From NCBI RefSeq assembly GCF_000337095.1, contig NZ_AOIV01000023.1:101505-144260 (forward strand): DNA of 42,756 nucleotides, written 5' to 3'. Source of the stretch: Halogeometricum pallidum JCM 14848 (lineage in GTDB: Archaea; Halobacteriota; Halobacteria; Halobacteriales; Haloferacaceae). Both the position numbers and the translations under genes were made by a program. The notes under the pieces are model-generated. The model saw only the letters and a program-made list of their open reading frames with translations. It did not search any database and was not told where the DNA came from. This document shows, piece after piece, positions 24,420-33,059 of this stretch; position 1 is the first letter of the stretch; each line of letters opens with the position of its first letter.

Positions 24420-25598
24420 TCAGAACTCGTCTTGGACGATGCTGAGCGTCTCCTCGCGGTCGTCCCACGCGACGAAGATGGCGACGGACGTGGCGGAGGT
24501 GATGACGTCGTGGATGTTGATGCCGGCCTCGGAGATGGGTTGGACGATATCGAGCATGACACCCGGTCGGTTCGGGAGTTCGCCGCCCGTCACGCGGATG
24601 ACGGCGATGCCGTCGTCGACGGTGACCGAGGAGAGCGACTTCTCGTTGACGACTTTCGAGTGCAGGAGGTTCTCGGCCTCCTCGGCGCGGTCCTCGCCGA
24701 TGTAGAAGGTGACCGAGTCCATCCCACTGGCGACGGCGTCGACGTTCACGTCGTGTTCGCGAAGCGCCTGCGAGAGGTCCGCGAGGATGCCCGGTCGGTT
24801 CCGGATGGAGCGTCCCGCGACGGTGACGCAGGCGAGGGGATTCTCCTGCATGTCGATGAGGTTGTGGAACTCACCTTCGATGAGCGTCCCGCCCGTCAAC
24901 AGGTCGCCGTGCTGGTAGTGGACGACGCGGACGCCGAGCGTGTCGTCCTTGTAGGAGAGCGCCGAGGGGGCGACCACTTCGGCCCCGCGGAACGAGAGGT
25001 TCCGGAGTTCGTCGACGGTGATGCGCCCGACGTTCCGCGCCCCCTCGACGACGTGCGGGTCGCCCGTCATGACGCCCTCGACGTCGGTGACGATGACCAC
25101 TTCGTCGGCGTCCATGTAGCGACCCATCATCACGGCCGTCGTGTCCGACCCGCCGCGGCCGAGCGTCGTGATCTCGCCGTCGTGGTTCTGCGCCAGAAAG
25201 CCCGTGATGACGGGGACGACGCCGTCCATCTCCGCCGCGAGTTTCGCGGCGCGTCGCCTCGTCTCCTCGACGTCCACCTCGCCGAGGTCGTTCGTGATGA
25301 CCGGCCAGTCGTCGGACCCGGGTTCGATGAACAGGGCGTTCACGCCGCGGGCGGTCAGCGCCGCCTTCAGCATCCGAACGCTCGTCCGTTCGCCCATCGA
25401 GACGATTTCGGCCCGGTCGCGGTCGTCCGCCTCGAACTGAATCTCGTCGAGGAGGTCGTCGGTCGTGTTGCCCATCGCGGAGGCGACGACGGCTATCTCG
25501 TGGCCCTGTTCGACGGCGGCGGCGACGGAGTCGGCGGCGCGGTTGATCCGGTCGCCGCTTCCGAGGGAGGTCCCCCCGAACTTCGCGACTACTCGCAC
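24420..25598 (-). CDS. lysC: Aspartate kinase
   Basis: Phosphorylates aspartate in the first step towards threonine, methionine and (where present) lysine. The 392-residue monofunctional enzyme starts MRVVAKFGGTSLGSG (kinase signature) and has GRGGSDTTAVMMGRY and VMTGDPHVVEGAR in the kinase domain. Two ACT domains follow (from about residue 255: VTVAGRSIRNRPGILADLS and VTGGELPNRPGVMLDI), implying allosteric feedback by an amino acid. It lies upstream of tnaA on the same strand. Confidence 0.95.
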   Translation of the reverse strand: MRVVAKFGGTSLGSGDRINRAADSVAAAVEQGHEIAVVASAMGNTTDDLLDEIQFEADDRDRAEIVSMGERTSVRMLKAALTARGVNALFIEPGSDDWPVITNDLGEVDVEETRRRAAKLAAEMDGVVPVITGFLAQNHDGEITTLGRGGSDTTAVMMGRYMDADEVVIVTDVEGVMTGDPHVVEGARNVGRITVDELRNLSFRGAEVVAPSALSYKDDTLGVRVVHYQHGDLLTGGTLIEGEFHNLIDMQENPLACVTVAGRSIRNRPGILADLSQALREHDVNVDAVASGMDSVTFYIGEDRAEEAENLLHSKVVNEKSLSSVTVDDGIAVIRVTGGELPNRPGVMLDIVQPISEAGINIHDVITSATSVAIFVAWDDREETLSIVQDEF

Positions 25599-25791
25599 GG
25601 GCCTACCCCCGGCCGATTCGCCCGCAGAGACTGAGACTGGTGCTGTGGCATGCGCGGGGGTAGCGTGGGGCCGCGTATAACTGTGTCTCCCCCTTCAACC
25701 GTTGCCGACGCCGACAGTCCAGAACGACTGACAAGTTCGACTCCCGGGCGGACGGATCGACCGACGACGTCGCGTCCGGCCGACAGCCGCA

Positions 25792-25797
25792 TTTATC
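25792..25797 (+). promoter_or_regulatory. TATA-like box of the 25821 gene
   Basis: GCATTTATCAC, with TTTATC ending 24 nt before the ATG at 25821; leaderless spacing. Confidence 0.45.
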
Positions 25798-25820
25798 ACT
25801 GCTGCGTGGTACCGTACGGT

Positions 25821-26252
25821 ATGGACGCGGAGGTACGCGACGCCCTGGAAACGGACGCCGAATCGCTGGCCGCCATCGCCGACGTACCGACCGACGTGAT
25901 GCGGAACGTCGTCCACGACCGAACGGTCCGCGTGGCCGAACGGCGACGCGAGGGGTCCGACCCGAACGCCGACACCGACGCGACGGACGCGGAACTCCTC
26001 GGATTCGTCGCGTTCGACGTCCGCGACGACACCGTCCACGTCACCCAACTCGGCGGGTCCGCCGAGGCCGTCGAGCGACTGCTGGGCGAACCCGTTCGCT
26101 TCGCCTCGAACGAGCGGTTACGCGTCGAGTACCTCGCGGTCGCGTCGGACACCGAGCACCACGAGGCGGCCGAGCGGGCCGGATTCGAGCGTCGCGGCCC
26201 CGGACCGCGGTTCATGAACGAGGAGACGGTGCGGTTCGGGATGGAGCCCTGA
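25821..26252 (+). CDS. Hypothetical haloarchaeal protein, GNAT-like
   Basis: An acidic 143-residue protein. The N-terminus (MDAEVRDALETDAESLAAIA) and the end (HHEAAERAGFERRGPGPRF) resemble the first helix and the last helix-strand of GNAT acetyltransferases, with a VxYLAVAS strand between. The acetyl-CoA signature (R/Q-x2-G-x-G/A) is not evident, so catalysis is doubtful. ATG 25821 is supported by the TATA-like box. It is convergent with the OYE-family gene, with a 6-bp gap. Confidence 0.6.
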   Translation: MDAEVRDALETDAESLAAIADVPTDVMRNVVHDRTVRVAERRREGSDPNADTDATDAELLGFVAFDVRDDTVHVTQLGGSAEAVERLLGEPVRFASNERLRVEYLAVASDTEHHEAAERAGFERRGPGPRFMNEETVRFGMEP

Positions 26253-26258
26253 CGGCGT

Positions 26259-27380
26259 TCAGTCGTCGGCGCTCGCCTCGGACGGCACTTCGTGGTCGGA
26301 TATCGAGGCGCTGGGGACGAGGAACGCCTGCGGGTCGAACTCGTCGAGTTCGCCGCCAGACCGGACGCGACGCGGCCAGTCGGGGTTGGCCAGCGCTCCC
26401 GTCGCCAGCGTCACGAGGTCGGCCCCCGACTCGACCGTCTCGCGGGCGTCGTCGGGGTCGGTGAGGCCGCCGTTGGCGACGACGGGCGCGTCGCCGTACT
26501 CGACGGCGTGTTCCGCCAGCGTCGGCCCTCCGTCGTCGAACGCCGGCGCCGTGATGTCGGGGTCGGTGACGTGGAGGTAGTCCGCGCCCGCGTCGGAGAA
26601 GGCGCCGAAGAACGCCTCGGCGGCGTCGGCGCCCTCGGCCCACTGGTACTCGGCGTCGCTCACCTTCGTCTGCGAGACGCGGACGCCGACGACGAACTCC
26701 TCGGGCAGTTCCTCGGCGACGGCTTCGACCACGCTCGCGGGGTAGCGAGCGCGCGCCTCCGGGTCGCCGCCGTACTCGTCGTCGCGCCGGTTCGCGTCCG
26801 CCGCGAGGAACTCGTTGAGCAGGTAGCCGTTCGCGGCGTGTATCTCGACGCCCTCGAAGCCCGCCTTTCGGGCGTTCTTCGCCGCCTCGACGAACCCCTC
26901 GCGGGCGTCCTCGAGTTGCTCTTTCGTGGCTCTGTTCGGGACGTAGTACTCCCCGCTCCCGCCGTACGCCTCGGCCATCTCCCCGTCCGGTTGCACGTCG
27001 GAGGGGGCGATGGTCTCGCCGTCGTCGACGTGCGGGTTGCCCTGCGCCTGCGCGCCGGCGTGCATCAACTGCGCGAAGATGGGTGCGTCGGCGTCGTGGA
27101 CGGCGTCGACGACGCCGCGCCACGCCTCGACCTGTTCGTCGGTGACGAGTCCGGGTTGGTTCAGATAGCCCTGACTGTAGGCGTCGTCGGTGTAGGTACC
27201 CTCGGTGATGAGAAAGGAGAACCCCCCGTCGGCGAACTTCGTGTAGTAGCGGGCCATCTCGTCGGTCGCGCGGCCGTCGTCCGTCGCGCTGACCCGCGTC
27301 ATCGGCGCGAGGCCGACGCGACCGTCCAGTTCCCGGCCGTTCAGCGTCACGGAGTCGAACAGCGTGTCCGAGTCGGTCAT
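26259..27380 (-). CDS. NADH:flavin oxidoreductase (Old Yellow Enzyme family)
   Basis: A 373-residue FMN-dependent TIM-barrel oxidoreductase. Family hallmarks are GLAPMTRVSA (FMN/active-site loop), FAQLMHAGAQ (with Gln and His), GFEGVEIHAANGYLLNEFL, NRRDDEYGG, YLHVTD and VANGGLTDP. The HAANGYLL block and the DDEYGG motif are typical of ene-reductases. There is no C-terminal FeS/FAD extension, so it belongs to the short OYE class and not to the dienoyl-CoA reductase class. The substrate is unknown. ATG 27380 gives the usual start. Confidence 0.92.
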   Translation of the reverse strand: MTDSDTLFDSVTLNGRELDGRVGLAPMTRVSATDDGRATDEMARYYTKFADGGFSFLITEGTYTDDAYSQGYLNQPGLVTDEQVEAWRGVVDAVHDADAPIFAQLMHAGAQAQGNPHVDDGETIAPSDVQPDGEMAEAYGGSGEYYVPNRATKEQLEDAREGFVEAAKNARKAGFEGVEIHAANGYLLNEFLAADANRRDDEYGGDPEARARYPASVVEAVAEELPEEFVVGVRVSQTKVSDAEYQWAEGADAAEAFFGAFSDAGADYLHVTDPDITAPAFDDGGPTLAEHAVEYGDAPVVANGGLTDPDDARETVESGADLVTLATGALANPDWPRRVRSGGELDEFDPQAFLVPSASISDHEVPSEASADD

Positions 27381-27517
27381 CGGGCGTAATTGCGTCCGGA
27401 CGCTGAAGAACGGGCGGCGGACGTGTCGCGCCCGCGCACAGTACGTGTGGTACCGAGGGTCGTGCGGCGTCTCGAAGGGAACTTGAGGGACGGGGGACGA
27501 AGGGCGGAAGACGAGAG

Positions 27518-29182
27518 CTACGAGAACTTGCGGACCGTCATGTCGAGCGTATCCAAATCGAGGATGGGCGCGTAGCCTGCGTCGGGGTCGATGTTGACGG
27601 ACTTCTGGAAGTCGGTTTGCGCCTGCCAGCACCCGGAGTTGACGGCGAGGACGTTGTGGTACTTCCCCCAGCCGAGTTTGTGGACGTGGCCCGTGTGGAA
27701 CACGTCGGGAACCTCCTCCATCACGAGGTAGTCCTTCTCCTCGGGCGCGAGGCGGGTGTGGCCGCCGTACTGCGGGGCGACGTGGCGCTTTTTCAGCAGT
27801 TGATACATCGCCTTGTGCGGTTCGTCGTAACTGGCCGACTCGGCGGGGAGTTCGGCGATGACCTCGTCCAAGGAGACGCCGTGGTACATCAGCACCTTCA
27901 CGCCCTCTAACGTCACCGTCGAGGGGTTGCTCGTGATGTGCGCGTCGTGGACGGACATGATGTCGCGGAGGTGCTCGTCGAACCCGGGTTGGGGTTCGGC
28001 GAGGCGGACGGCGTCGTGGTTGCCCGGTATCATCACGATCTCCATGTCGCCGGGCACTTCCTTCAGGTGCTCTGCGAACTGCTCGTACTGGTCGTAGATG
28101 TCGACGATGTCCAACTCCTCGTCCTGATTCGGGTAGACGCCGACGCCCTCCACCATGTCGCCCGCGATGAGGAGATACTCCACGTGTTCGGCCTCCTCGG
28201 TGTGAAGCCACGAGGTGAACCGCTGCCACGCCCCGGTCATGAACTCCTGGCTCCCGACGTGCACGTCGGAGATGAGCGCCGCCTGCACGTGCCTGTCGGC
28301 GGTGTTCGGCTTGTACGTCCGCGGCACGTCCGGGGAGTGCATCGAGTCGACGAACATGATACCCGCGTCGTCCGCGAGTGTTCCCTCGACGGCGATGCAC
28401 TCGTCCAAGAGGAGTTCGTCCACCGCCGAGGCGAACTCGCGGTCTTTCATCACGAGGCAGGGGAACGTCCCCGTCGTGTCCTCCAGTTCGACCAGCCAGT
28501 GACCGCTGGCCGTCGAGCGGATGTCGTTGACGAGGCCGACCATCGCCGCGTCGCTGCCGCCGGACATCGACTGGATGGCCTCGGCGGGCCGGTGGTTCAC
28601 CCGCCCGCGGAGTTGACGCGAGAGCTTCTCGTAGCGGTCCTTGAACACCTTCACGAAGTCGCCGTACTCGCCCGTCCCGGTGCTCTGCCCGGTCATGTCG
28701 TTGGCGACGTCGAACGACCGGAGCGACGGGTCGGGGTTCCGTCCGGCCCACACTCCCTCCGTTTCGGGTGCAGTTGTCTCCGGTTCCGTCGGACTCTCGT
28801 CGTTCGGTTTTCCACTCGAATTAGAGGGGTGGGGGGTAGGGGAGCCGGAGTCGTCCGCGGGCCTCTCGGCCGTCGCGCCGCCGTCCGTCGTCGTCGGTTC
28901 GGCCGCCGGTGGTTCAGCAGTCGAAGGTTCGGCCGTCGTGGATTCGACGGTCGAGGTGAGGTCGGAGACGGGCGCGTCGGTCGCGTTCGGACCGCCGTCG
29001 AGCACCGCACGGACGTCGGCGGCGGTGACGCGGAAGGCGTCGGGGCCGGCGCGTTCGACGGCGCGCGCGAGCGTCGTGCCGGGGTCGGCGGCGCCCGCGA
29101 TGAGCGTCACCGCCTCCCGTTCGGCGTTGTAGCCGTGGCGCGCGAGTTCGCGGACGATGCGGGCCGGCGTCTCCAGAGGCAC
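27518..29182 (-). CDS. polD1: DNA polymerase D small subunit (DP1)
   Basis: The small subunit of the archaeal replicative polymerase D; its Mre11-like phosphoesterase gives 3'-5' proofreading. The 554-residue protein has an N-terminal helical domain, a Ser/Thr/Glu/Pro-rich linker at about 100-150, an OB fold around 200-280 (TASGHWLVELEDTTGTFPCLV) and a phosphoesterase domain with all motifs: ALISDVHVGS, LLIAGDMVEG, MIPGNHDAV, MYHGVSLDE and HTGHVHKLG. All metal ligands are present, so the nuclease should be active. The divergent neighbour is signal peptidase; orc1 and the origin lie just beyond, a typical haloarchaeal origin-flank order. The large subunit gene is not in the window. Confidence 0.94.
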   Translation of the reverse strand: MPLETPARIVRELARHGYNAEREAVTLIAGAADPGTTLARAVERAGPDAFRVTAADVRAVLDGGPNATDAPVSDLTSTVESTTAEPSTAEPPAAEPTTTDGGATAERPADDSGSPTPHPSNSSGKPNDESPTEPETTAPETEGVWAGRNPDPSLRSFDVANDMTGQSTGTGEYGDFVKVFKDRYEKLSRQLRGRVNHRPAEAIQSMSGGSDAAMVGLVNDIRSTASGHWLVELEDTTGTFPCLVMKDREFASAVDELLLDECIAVEGTLADDAGIMFVDSMHSPDVPRTYKPNTADRHVQAALISDVHVGSQEFMTGAWQRFTSWLHTEEAEHVEYLLIAGDMVEGVGVYPNQDEELDIVDIYDQYEQFAEHLKEVPGDMEIVMIPGNHDAVRLAEPQPGFDEHLRDIMSVHDAHITSNPSTVTLEGVKVLMYHGVSLDEVIAELPAESASYDEPHKAMYQLLKKRHVAPQYGGHTRLAPEEKDYLVMEEVPDVFHTGHVHKLGWGKYHNVLAVNSGCWQAQTDFQKSVNIDPDAGYAPILDLDTLDMTVRKFS

Positions 29183-29280
29183 ACCGGTCGAACGGCGACG
29201 TCGAAGAAAAGCGTATTGAAACCCGAGTCGGGAGGGAATCCCAGAACGTTGAAACTTGGCGGCGGAGAAAGCAGGGGTAG

Positions 29281-30159
29281 ATGAACGACGACCAGGGCGA
29301 TACGGGCGCCTCCGACGACGCGCCTCGCCCGAAACCCGACGCGTCGAGTACCGAGTCGTCGGACTCGCCCCTCCATCGACTGCTGAATGCGGAGGACGGC
29401 CCCCTCCTGTTCGTCCGCGAACTGCTGGTGAGCGTCTCCGCCGTCCTCGTTCTCGGCCTCCTCCTGTTCGCCATCGCCGGCGTCTGGCCGCCGATGGTCG
29501 CCGTCGAGAGCGGGAGTATGGAGCCGCACATGCACCGCGGTGACCTCGTGTTCATCACCGAACCCGACCGCTTCACCCCCGACTACGCCTTCGAGGACAC
29601 CGGTATCGTCACCGTCGACATCGGGGACGAACACGGCTACCAGTCGTTCGGCGGGGCCGGGTCCGTCATCGTCTACGACCCGCCGTCGCGGGTCGGGTCT
29701 CCCATCATTCACCGCGCGCGCTTCCACGTCGAAGAGGGCGAGAACTGGTACGAGAGGGCGAATCCCGACTACATCGCCGCGGACGACTGCGAGGAGTTGA
29801 GTTACTGCCCCGCGCCGCACGCCGGGTTCATCACCAAGGGCGACGCGAACGCTCGATACGACCAGGCCAGTCGCATCGCCGAACCGGTTCGCTCGGAGTG
29901 GATACAAGGCGTCGCTCGACTCCGCATTCCCCTCCTCGGGTACGTTCGACTCGAACTGGCGGGGGCGATACTTCCGACGCCCGCGACCGCCGAGACGGGT
30001 AGTCCGGTGCCGACGGCAGACGGGACCGAAGGAGGAGTGACGACGACGACGGCGGAGACGACGAGCGCACCGCCGACTGCGACCGCTTCGAGAAACGGGA
30101 CGCCGACGGTCGAACCCCTCGGTTTCGACTCCGCGGGTCCGACGGCGGGCGTCGCGTAG
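29281..30159 (+). CDS. sec11: Signal peptidase I (Sec11-type)
   Basis: A membrane serine protease that removes signal peptides from Sec-exported proteins. The 292-residue product has an acidic cytoplasmic N-terminus (1-40), a single TM helix (about 48-68, LVSVSAVLVLGLLLFAIAG), catalytic Ser79 in VESGSMEPHMHRGD and catalytic His144 in PIIHRARF. These indicate the Ser-His-Asp type of archaea and eukaryotes. ITKGDANARYDQ supplies the Asp. The C-terminus is a Thr/Pro/Glu-rich tail without a second TM helix. It converges on orc1 with an 81-bp gap that contains an ORB-like motif. Confidence 0.94.
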   Translation: MNDDQGDTGASDDAPRPKPDASSTESSDSPLHRLLNAEDGPLLFVRELLVSVSAVLVLGLLLFAIAGVWPPMVAVESGSMEPHMHRGDLVFITEPDRFTPDYAFEDTGIVTVDIGDEHGYQSFGGAGSVIVYDPPSRVGSPIIHRARFHVEEGENWYERANPDYIAADDCEELSYCPAPHAGFITKGDANARYDQASRIAEPVRSEWIQGVARLRIPLLGYVRLELAGAILPTPATAETGSPVPTADGTEGGVTTTTAETTSAPPTATASRNGTPTVEPLGFDSAGPTAGVA

Positions 30160-30174
30160 AACGGGAGAATCCGG

Positions 30175-30195
30175 TTCGAGTCGAACCGAAGGGGT
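30175..30195 (+). promoter_or_regulatory. ORB-like motif between sec11 and orc1
   Basis: TTCGAGTCGAACCGAAGGGG plus T: the G-string CGAAGGGGT is exact and the TCGAA core is preserved, with about four differences from the best origin site. It is in the 81-bp gap between the convergent sec11 and orc1 3' ends. Confidence 0.45.
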
Positions 30196-30240
30196 TCGGT
30201 GGCGACGGAAGCGGGAGACGAGAAGCGAGCGACGGGAGAG

Positions 30241-32013
30241 TCAGTTGTCGAACCGGGCTTGGACGAACGGTTGCGCGTTCTCGATGTCACCGAGGCGGGA
30301 GTCCGAGAGGAGAACCGCCTCCGTCTCGTCGATGGGAACCGACAGCGAGATCTCCTTCGTCCGACCGTAGCGACCTTTCGAGACGACGACGGCGTTGACG
30401 ATGCCGAGCATGTCGAGTTCGGAGATGAGGTCGGTGACGCGCCGTTGGGTGAGGATGTCGGCGTCGATCTCCTCACAGAGGCGCTTGTAGATGTTGAACA
30501 CCTCGCCCGTGTTGATGTTTCGGACGCCGTTCTTCTCCAAGAGGATGATGGCGAAGAGGACGATTTTCGACTGCGTGGGGAGGGTGCGGACGACTTCGAC
30601 GACCCTGTCGAGTTCTATCTTGTCCTGCGCCTGCCGGACGTGCGCCTCCTCGACGGTGTCGGCCTGCCCGCGTTCGGCGAGTTCGCCCGCGGTCCGGAGT
30701 AAATCGAGCGCGCGTCGCGCGTCGCCGTGTTCCTGCGCGGCGAACGCCGCACAGAGGGGAATCACGTCGTCGGTGAGCGCACCGCCCTTGAACGCCACGT
30801 CGGCGCGGTGCTGGAGGATATCGCGCAGTTGGTTCGCGTCGTACGGCGGGAAGACTATCTCCTCCTCGCCGAGGCTCGATTTGACCCGCGGGTCGAGAAA
30901 GTCGGTGAACTTCAGGTCGTTCGAGATTCCCATGATGGAGATGCGCGAGTTGTCCAACTCGGAGTTCATGCGCGAGAGGTTGTACAGCGTGTCGTCGCCG
31001 GACTTCTCGACGAGTTTGTCTATCTCGTCGAGCATGATGACGACGACGCGTTCGTTGTAGTCGACGGCGTCGAAGAACGTGGAGTAGACGCGGTCGGTCG
31101 GCCACCCCGTCATCGGCACCGTCTCCATCTCCTCGCGGTCGGTCTCCAACTGGTCGATGCGTTCCTCGACGGCGTCGAGCGAATCGAACTCGGTGTCCGA
31201 GAGCAGGTCCGGGGCCTCTCCCGCACGCGCGCTCAGGTCTTCGAGACGGTCGAGTTCGTTCTCGATGACGGAGAAGTTCTTCTCGATGAATTTGTTCGCC
31301 AACTGCGCGAGGACGCGGTACTGCGTGTCCGTCACCTCGCAGTTGATGTACTCGACCTCGCAGGGGACGTCGTACTTCTGGGAGGTGGATTCGAGTTCCT
31401 GGCTGACGAACTTCGCGCTGGCCGTCTTCCCCGTCCCGGTCTTCCCGTAGATGAGGATGTTCGACGGCGTCTCCCCGCGGAGGGCGGAGACGAGAATCGT
31501 CGCCATCTGATTTATCTGCTCGGTGCGGTGAGGGAGTTCGTGCGGGGTGTAGGAGGGGCGGAGCACCTCCTTGTTCTCGAAAATGGGTTCGCCCGAGAGC
31601 AGGTCGTCAAACAGGCCGCGACTGTCGCCGTCCTCTTCGTCGAGGACGACTTCGTCGAGGCTCACGTCGGTCGCCGCCTCGTCGCTCGTCGACTCTCCGG
31701 TCTCGCCGGTGCTGTTGGCGTTTCCGTCCCCGGCGCTCGAACCCTCGGCCCCCGCGCCGTCGACGCCCGGCCCGTCGACTTCGGAGATATCGATGTCGGA
31801 TCCGCTCGGACCGATGCTCTCGCGGATGTCGATATCCTCGGCCGTGACCTCCTCGGCGGTTTCGTCGGCTTTCCCCTCGGCGTCGGTCCGCGTCTCGTCG
31901 TCTCCGCGAGCCCCTTCCTTCGTGTGGGGTTCGTCTCCGGCGTCGGCCTCGGCGTCTCCGACCGCCGAATCCGACCCCTCCTCTCCGTCTCGTGCCGGTG
32001 TGTCGTCGTTCAT
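30241..32013 (-). CDS. orc1: Replication initiator Orc1/Cdc6
   Basis: An AAA+ origin-binding initiator that binds ORBs and loads MCM. The 590-residue protein is unusual in having an acidic, disordered N-terminal region of about 145 residues. The AAA+ core has Walker A GKTGTGKT (190-197), Walker B IMLDEID (D329/E330), sensor 1 around ISIMGISND and sensor 2/arginine near HGDARRALDLLR. A C-terminal winged-helix domain (from about 490; TQRRVTDLISELDMLGIV) contacts the ORB. Insertions between Walker A and B (about 255-310) are typical of haloarchaeal Orc1-1. It reads away from the origin at 32014-33344, and an ORB lies 10 bp upstream of its start codon, which suggests autoregulation. Confidence 0.96.
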   Translation of the reverse strand: MNDDTPARDGEEGSDSAVGDAEADAGDEPHTKEGARGDDETRTDAEGKADETAEEVTAEDIDIRESIGPSGSDIDISEVDGPGVDGAGAEGSSAGDGNANSTGETGESTSDEAATDVSLDEVVLDEEDGDSRGLFDDLLSGEPIFENKEVLRPSYTPHELPHRTEQINQMATILVSALRGETPSNILIYGKTGTGKTASAKFVSQELESTSQKYDVPCEVEYINCEVTDTQYRVLAQLANKFIEKNFSVIENELDRLEDLSARAGEAPDLLSDTEFDSLDAVEERIDQLETDREEMETVPMTGWPTDRVYSTFFDAVDYNERVVVIMLDEIDKLVEKSGDDTLYNLSRMNSELDNSRISIMGISNDLKFTDFLDPRVKSSLGEEEIVFPPYDANQLRDILQHRADVAFKGGALTDDVIPLCAAFAAQEHGDARRALDLLRTAGELAERGQADTVEEAHVRQAQDKIELDRVVEVVRTLPTQSKIVLFAIILLEKNGVRNINTGEVFNIYKRLCEEIDADILTQRRVTDLISELDMLGIVNAVVVSKGRYGRTKEISLSVPIDETEAVLLSDSRLGDIENAQPFVQARFDN

Positions 32014-32022
32014 GCGTGAATA

Positions 32023-32043
32023 ACCCCCTCATTTCGACTGGAA
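32023..32043 (-). promoter_or_regulatory. ORB at the orc1 start
   Basis: The plus strand reads ACCCCCTCATTTCGACTGGA plus A. The site lies 10 bp upstream of the orc1 ATG (32013) and would overlap the orc1 promoter. Orc1 bound here could repress its own transcription. Confidence 0.7.
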
Positions 32044-32207
32044 TACGCTCCGAAAACGGACCGCAACGGGCGGAATGCCGGTCGTATCCGTGGCATTCGA
32101 CCTCAGAACCGAGAGCGGAGCGTCCAGATGATGCAGACGAACCAGACGAAGAGGTGCTACAAAAAACTTGTCTATCGGTCGCACGGTCTCGGGAGAGAGA
32201 GACAGTC

Positions 32208-32224
32208 GTGATAACTATTATCAC
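32208..32224. repeat. Palindrome GTGATAA-CTA-TTATCAC in AT-rich patch
   Basis: A perfect 7-bp inverted repeat with a 3-nt loop, about 195 bp upstream of the orc1 start and inside an AT-rich region (32160-32260). It resembles a dimeric transcription-factor operator; no regulator can be named from sequence. Confidence 0.6.
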
Positions 32225-32414
32225 TCTAGTTCGAATAGGTCGATAATATGGGTATTAAGTCGCTATCGACCGGAAACGGAGGGGTCGCCGACGTAACACG
32301 GGGTCGTTTCGGATGCACGCGAATCCGTAGTTCCCGCTGTACGGTCCGTTCACGGCCGGCTCGGTGAGTCGGGTCGGTCGTAGACTCGAAACGGCGGAGG
32401 CGACCACCTCCCCC

Positions 32415-32435
32415 ACCCCTTCGTTTCGGGTGGAA
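32415..32435 (-). promoter_or_regulatory. ORB flanking the unwinding element (left)
   Basis: The plus strand reads ACCCCTTCGTTTCGGGTGGA plus A, with a C-rich run before it (CCTCCCCC). Its reverse complement is identical over 21 nt to the ORB at 32613-32633, so the two form an inverted pair around the AT-rich stretch. Confidence 0.85.
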
Positions 32436-32483
32436 CGGCGTGAAGGTGGGGGTGGGGGTTCGCGGGCAGTCTGTAAAGCCGGT

Positions 32484-32573
32484 GGTTTTACTATGGTCTA
32501 ATGATTACCAAACCCGTAGTAGAGAAGAAAAGAATAATCACACTGCCTTCTTATCTGTATTAAACTAGGTACG
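32484..32573. other. AT-rich duplex-unwinding element candidate
   Basis: From GGTTTTACTATGG to TTAAACTAGGTA the sequence is about two-thirds A+T, in contrast to the GC-rich surroundings. It sits between the two inverted ORBs, which is the expected position for origin melting. Confidence 0.75.
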
Positions 32574-32612
32574 CGGGCGTCACCGGGACGAGGGGTGGGG
32601 GGTTTCGGCGGG

Positions 32613-32633
32613 TTCCACCCGAAACGAAGGGGT
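32613..32633 (+). promoter_or_regulatory. ORB flanking the unwinding element (right)
   Basis: TTCCACCCGAAACGAAGGGG plus T, followed by GGGGGGT, is an exact 21-nt inverted copy of the left ORB. Both G-strings point away from the AT-rich element. Confidence 0.85.
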
Positions 32634-32787
32634 GGGGGGTGAGGAGGAGACGAGAGCCGAACGGCAGACTAGTCCTCGGCCAGTCGGTCCCGTCGCCTTT
32701 CTGTTCGGTCCCGCCTCGGTTTCGGATTCTGCGGCGAGAGCACTGACTGTGGACCTCTCCCCGATGTCGGACCGTCCTACTCGGTCG

Positions 32788-32808
32788 CTCGACTCGAAAT
32801 GAAGGGGT
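32788..32808 (+). promoter_or_regulatory. Fourth origin ORB
   Basis: CTCGACTCGAAATGAAGGGG plus T, followed by AGGGGGAGG. Core and G-string are conserved, with a C-to-T change in the core. It has the same orientation as the 32613 site, 175 bp further on. Confidence 0.7.
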
Positions 32809-33021
32809 AGGGGGAGGAATGGGGGTACGGCCGAACTGGACGCAGAGTTTCAATTCGCCACCGTTCAGACCTCTCTTTCCGGTCGACTCCGTTTCGGAAC
32901 TCAGCTTCCAGTTTTTGAGTCCGTCGCGCGTCACCGGTTTACTCCACCTCGTCGGTTCGTCCTCTTCTCGCCAGTTCAGTCCTTCCTTCGCCCGGCAAAC
33001 GACATTCGGAGATGAGAGCGA

Positions 33022-33059
33022 TTGGTGACGTATGCCTCGTGACGTCCGCACGTCACCAA
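33022..33059. repeat. 10-bp perfect inverted repeat TTGGTGACGT / ACGTCACCAA
   Basis: Arms at 33022-33031 and 33050-33059 are separated by 18 bp that contain another GTGACGT (33040-33046). It lies between the ORB cluster and the arvA promoter and could be an operator or an origin-associated structure. Confidence 0.6.

Noticed and set aside
28752-28773. ORB-like sequence ACTCCCTCCGTTTCGGGTGC inside the DNA polymerase D small-subunit gene
   Set aside because: The G-string is broken (CTCCC) and the TGGA end is lost. It falls in coding sequence of a low-complexity linker, so chance similarity is more likely.
27518-29182. Mre11 nuclease as the identity of this gene
   Set aside because: The phosphoesterase motifs are shared, but the OB fold and full-length layout match DNA polymerase D small subunit, and the gene order with sec11 and orc1 supports that.
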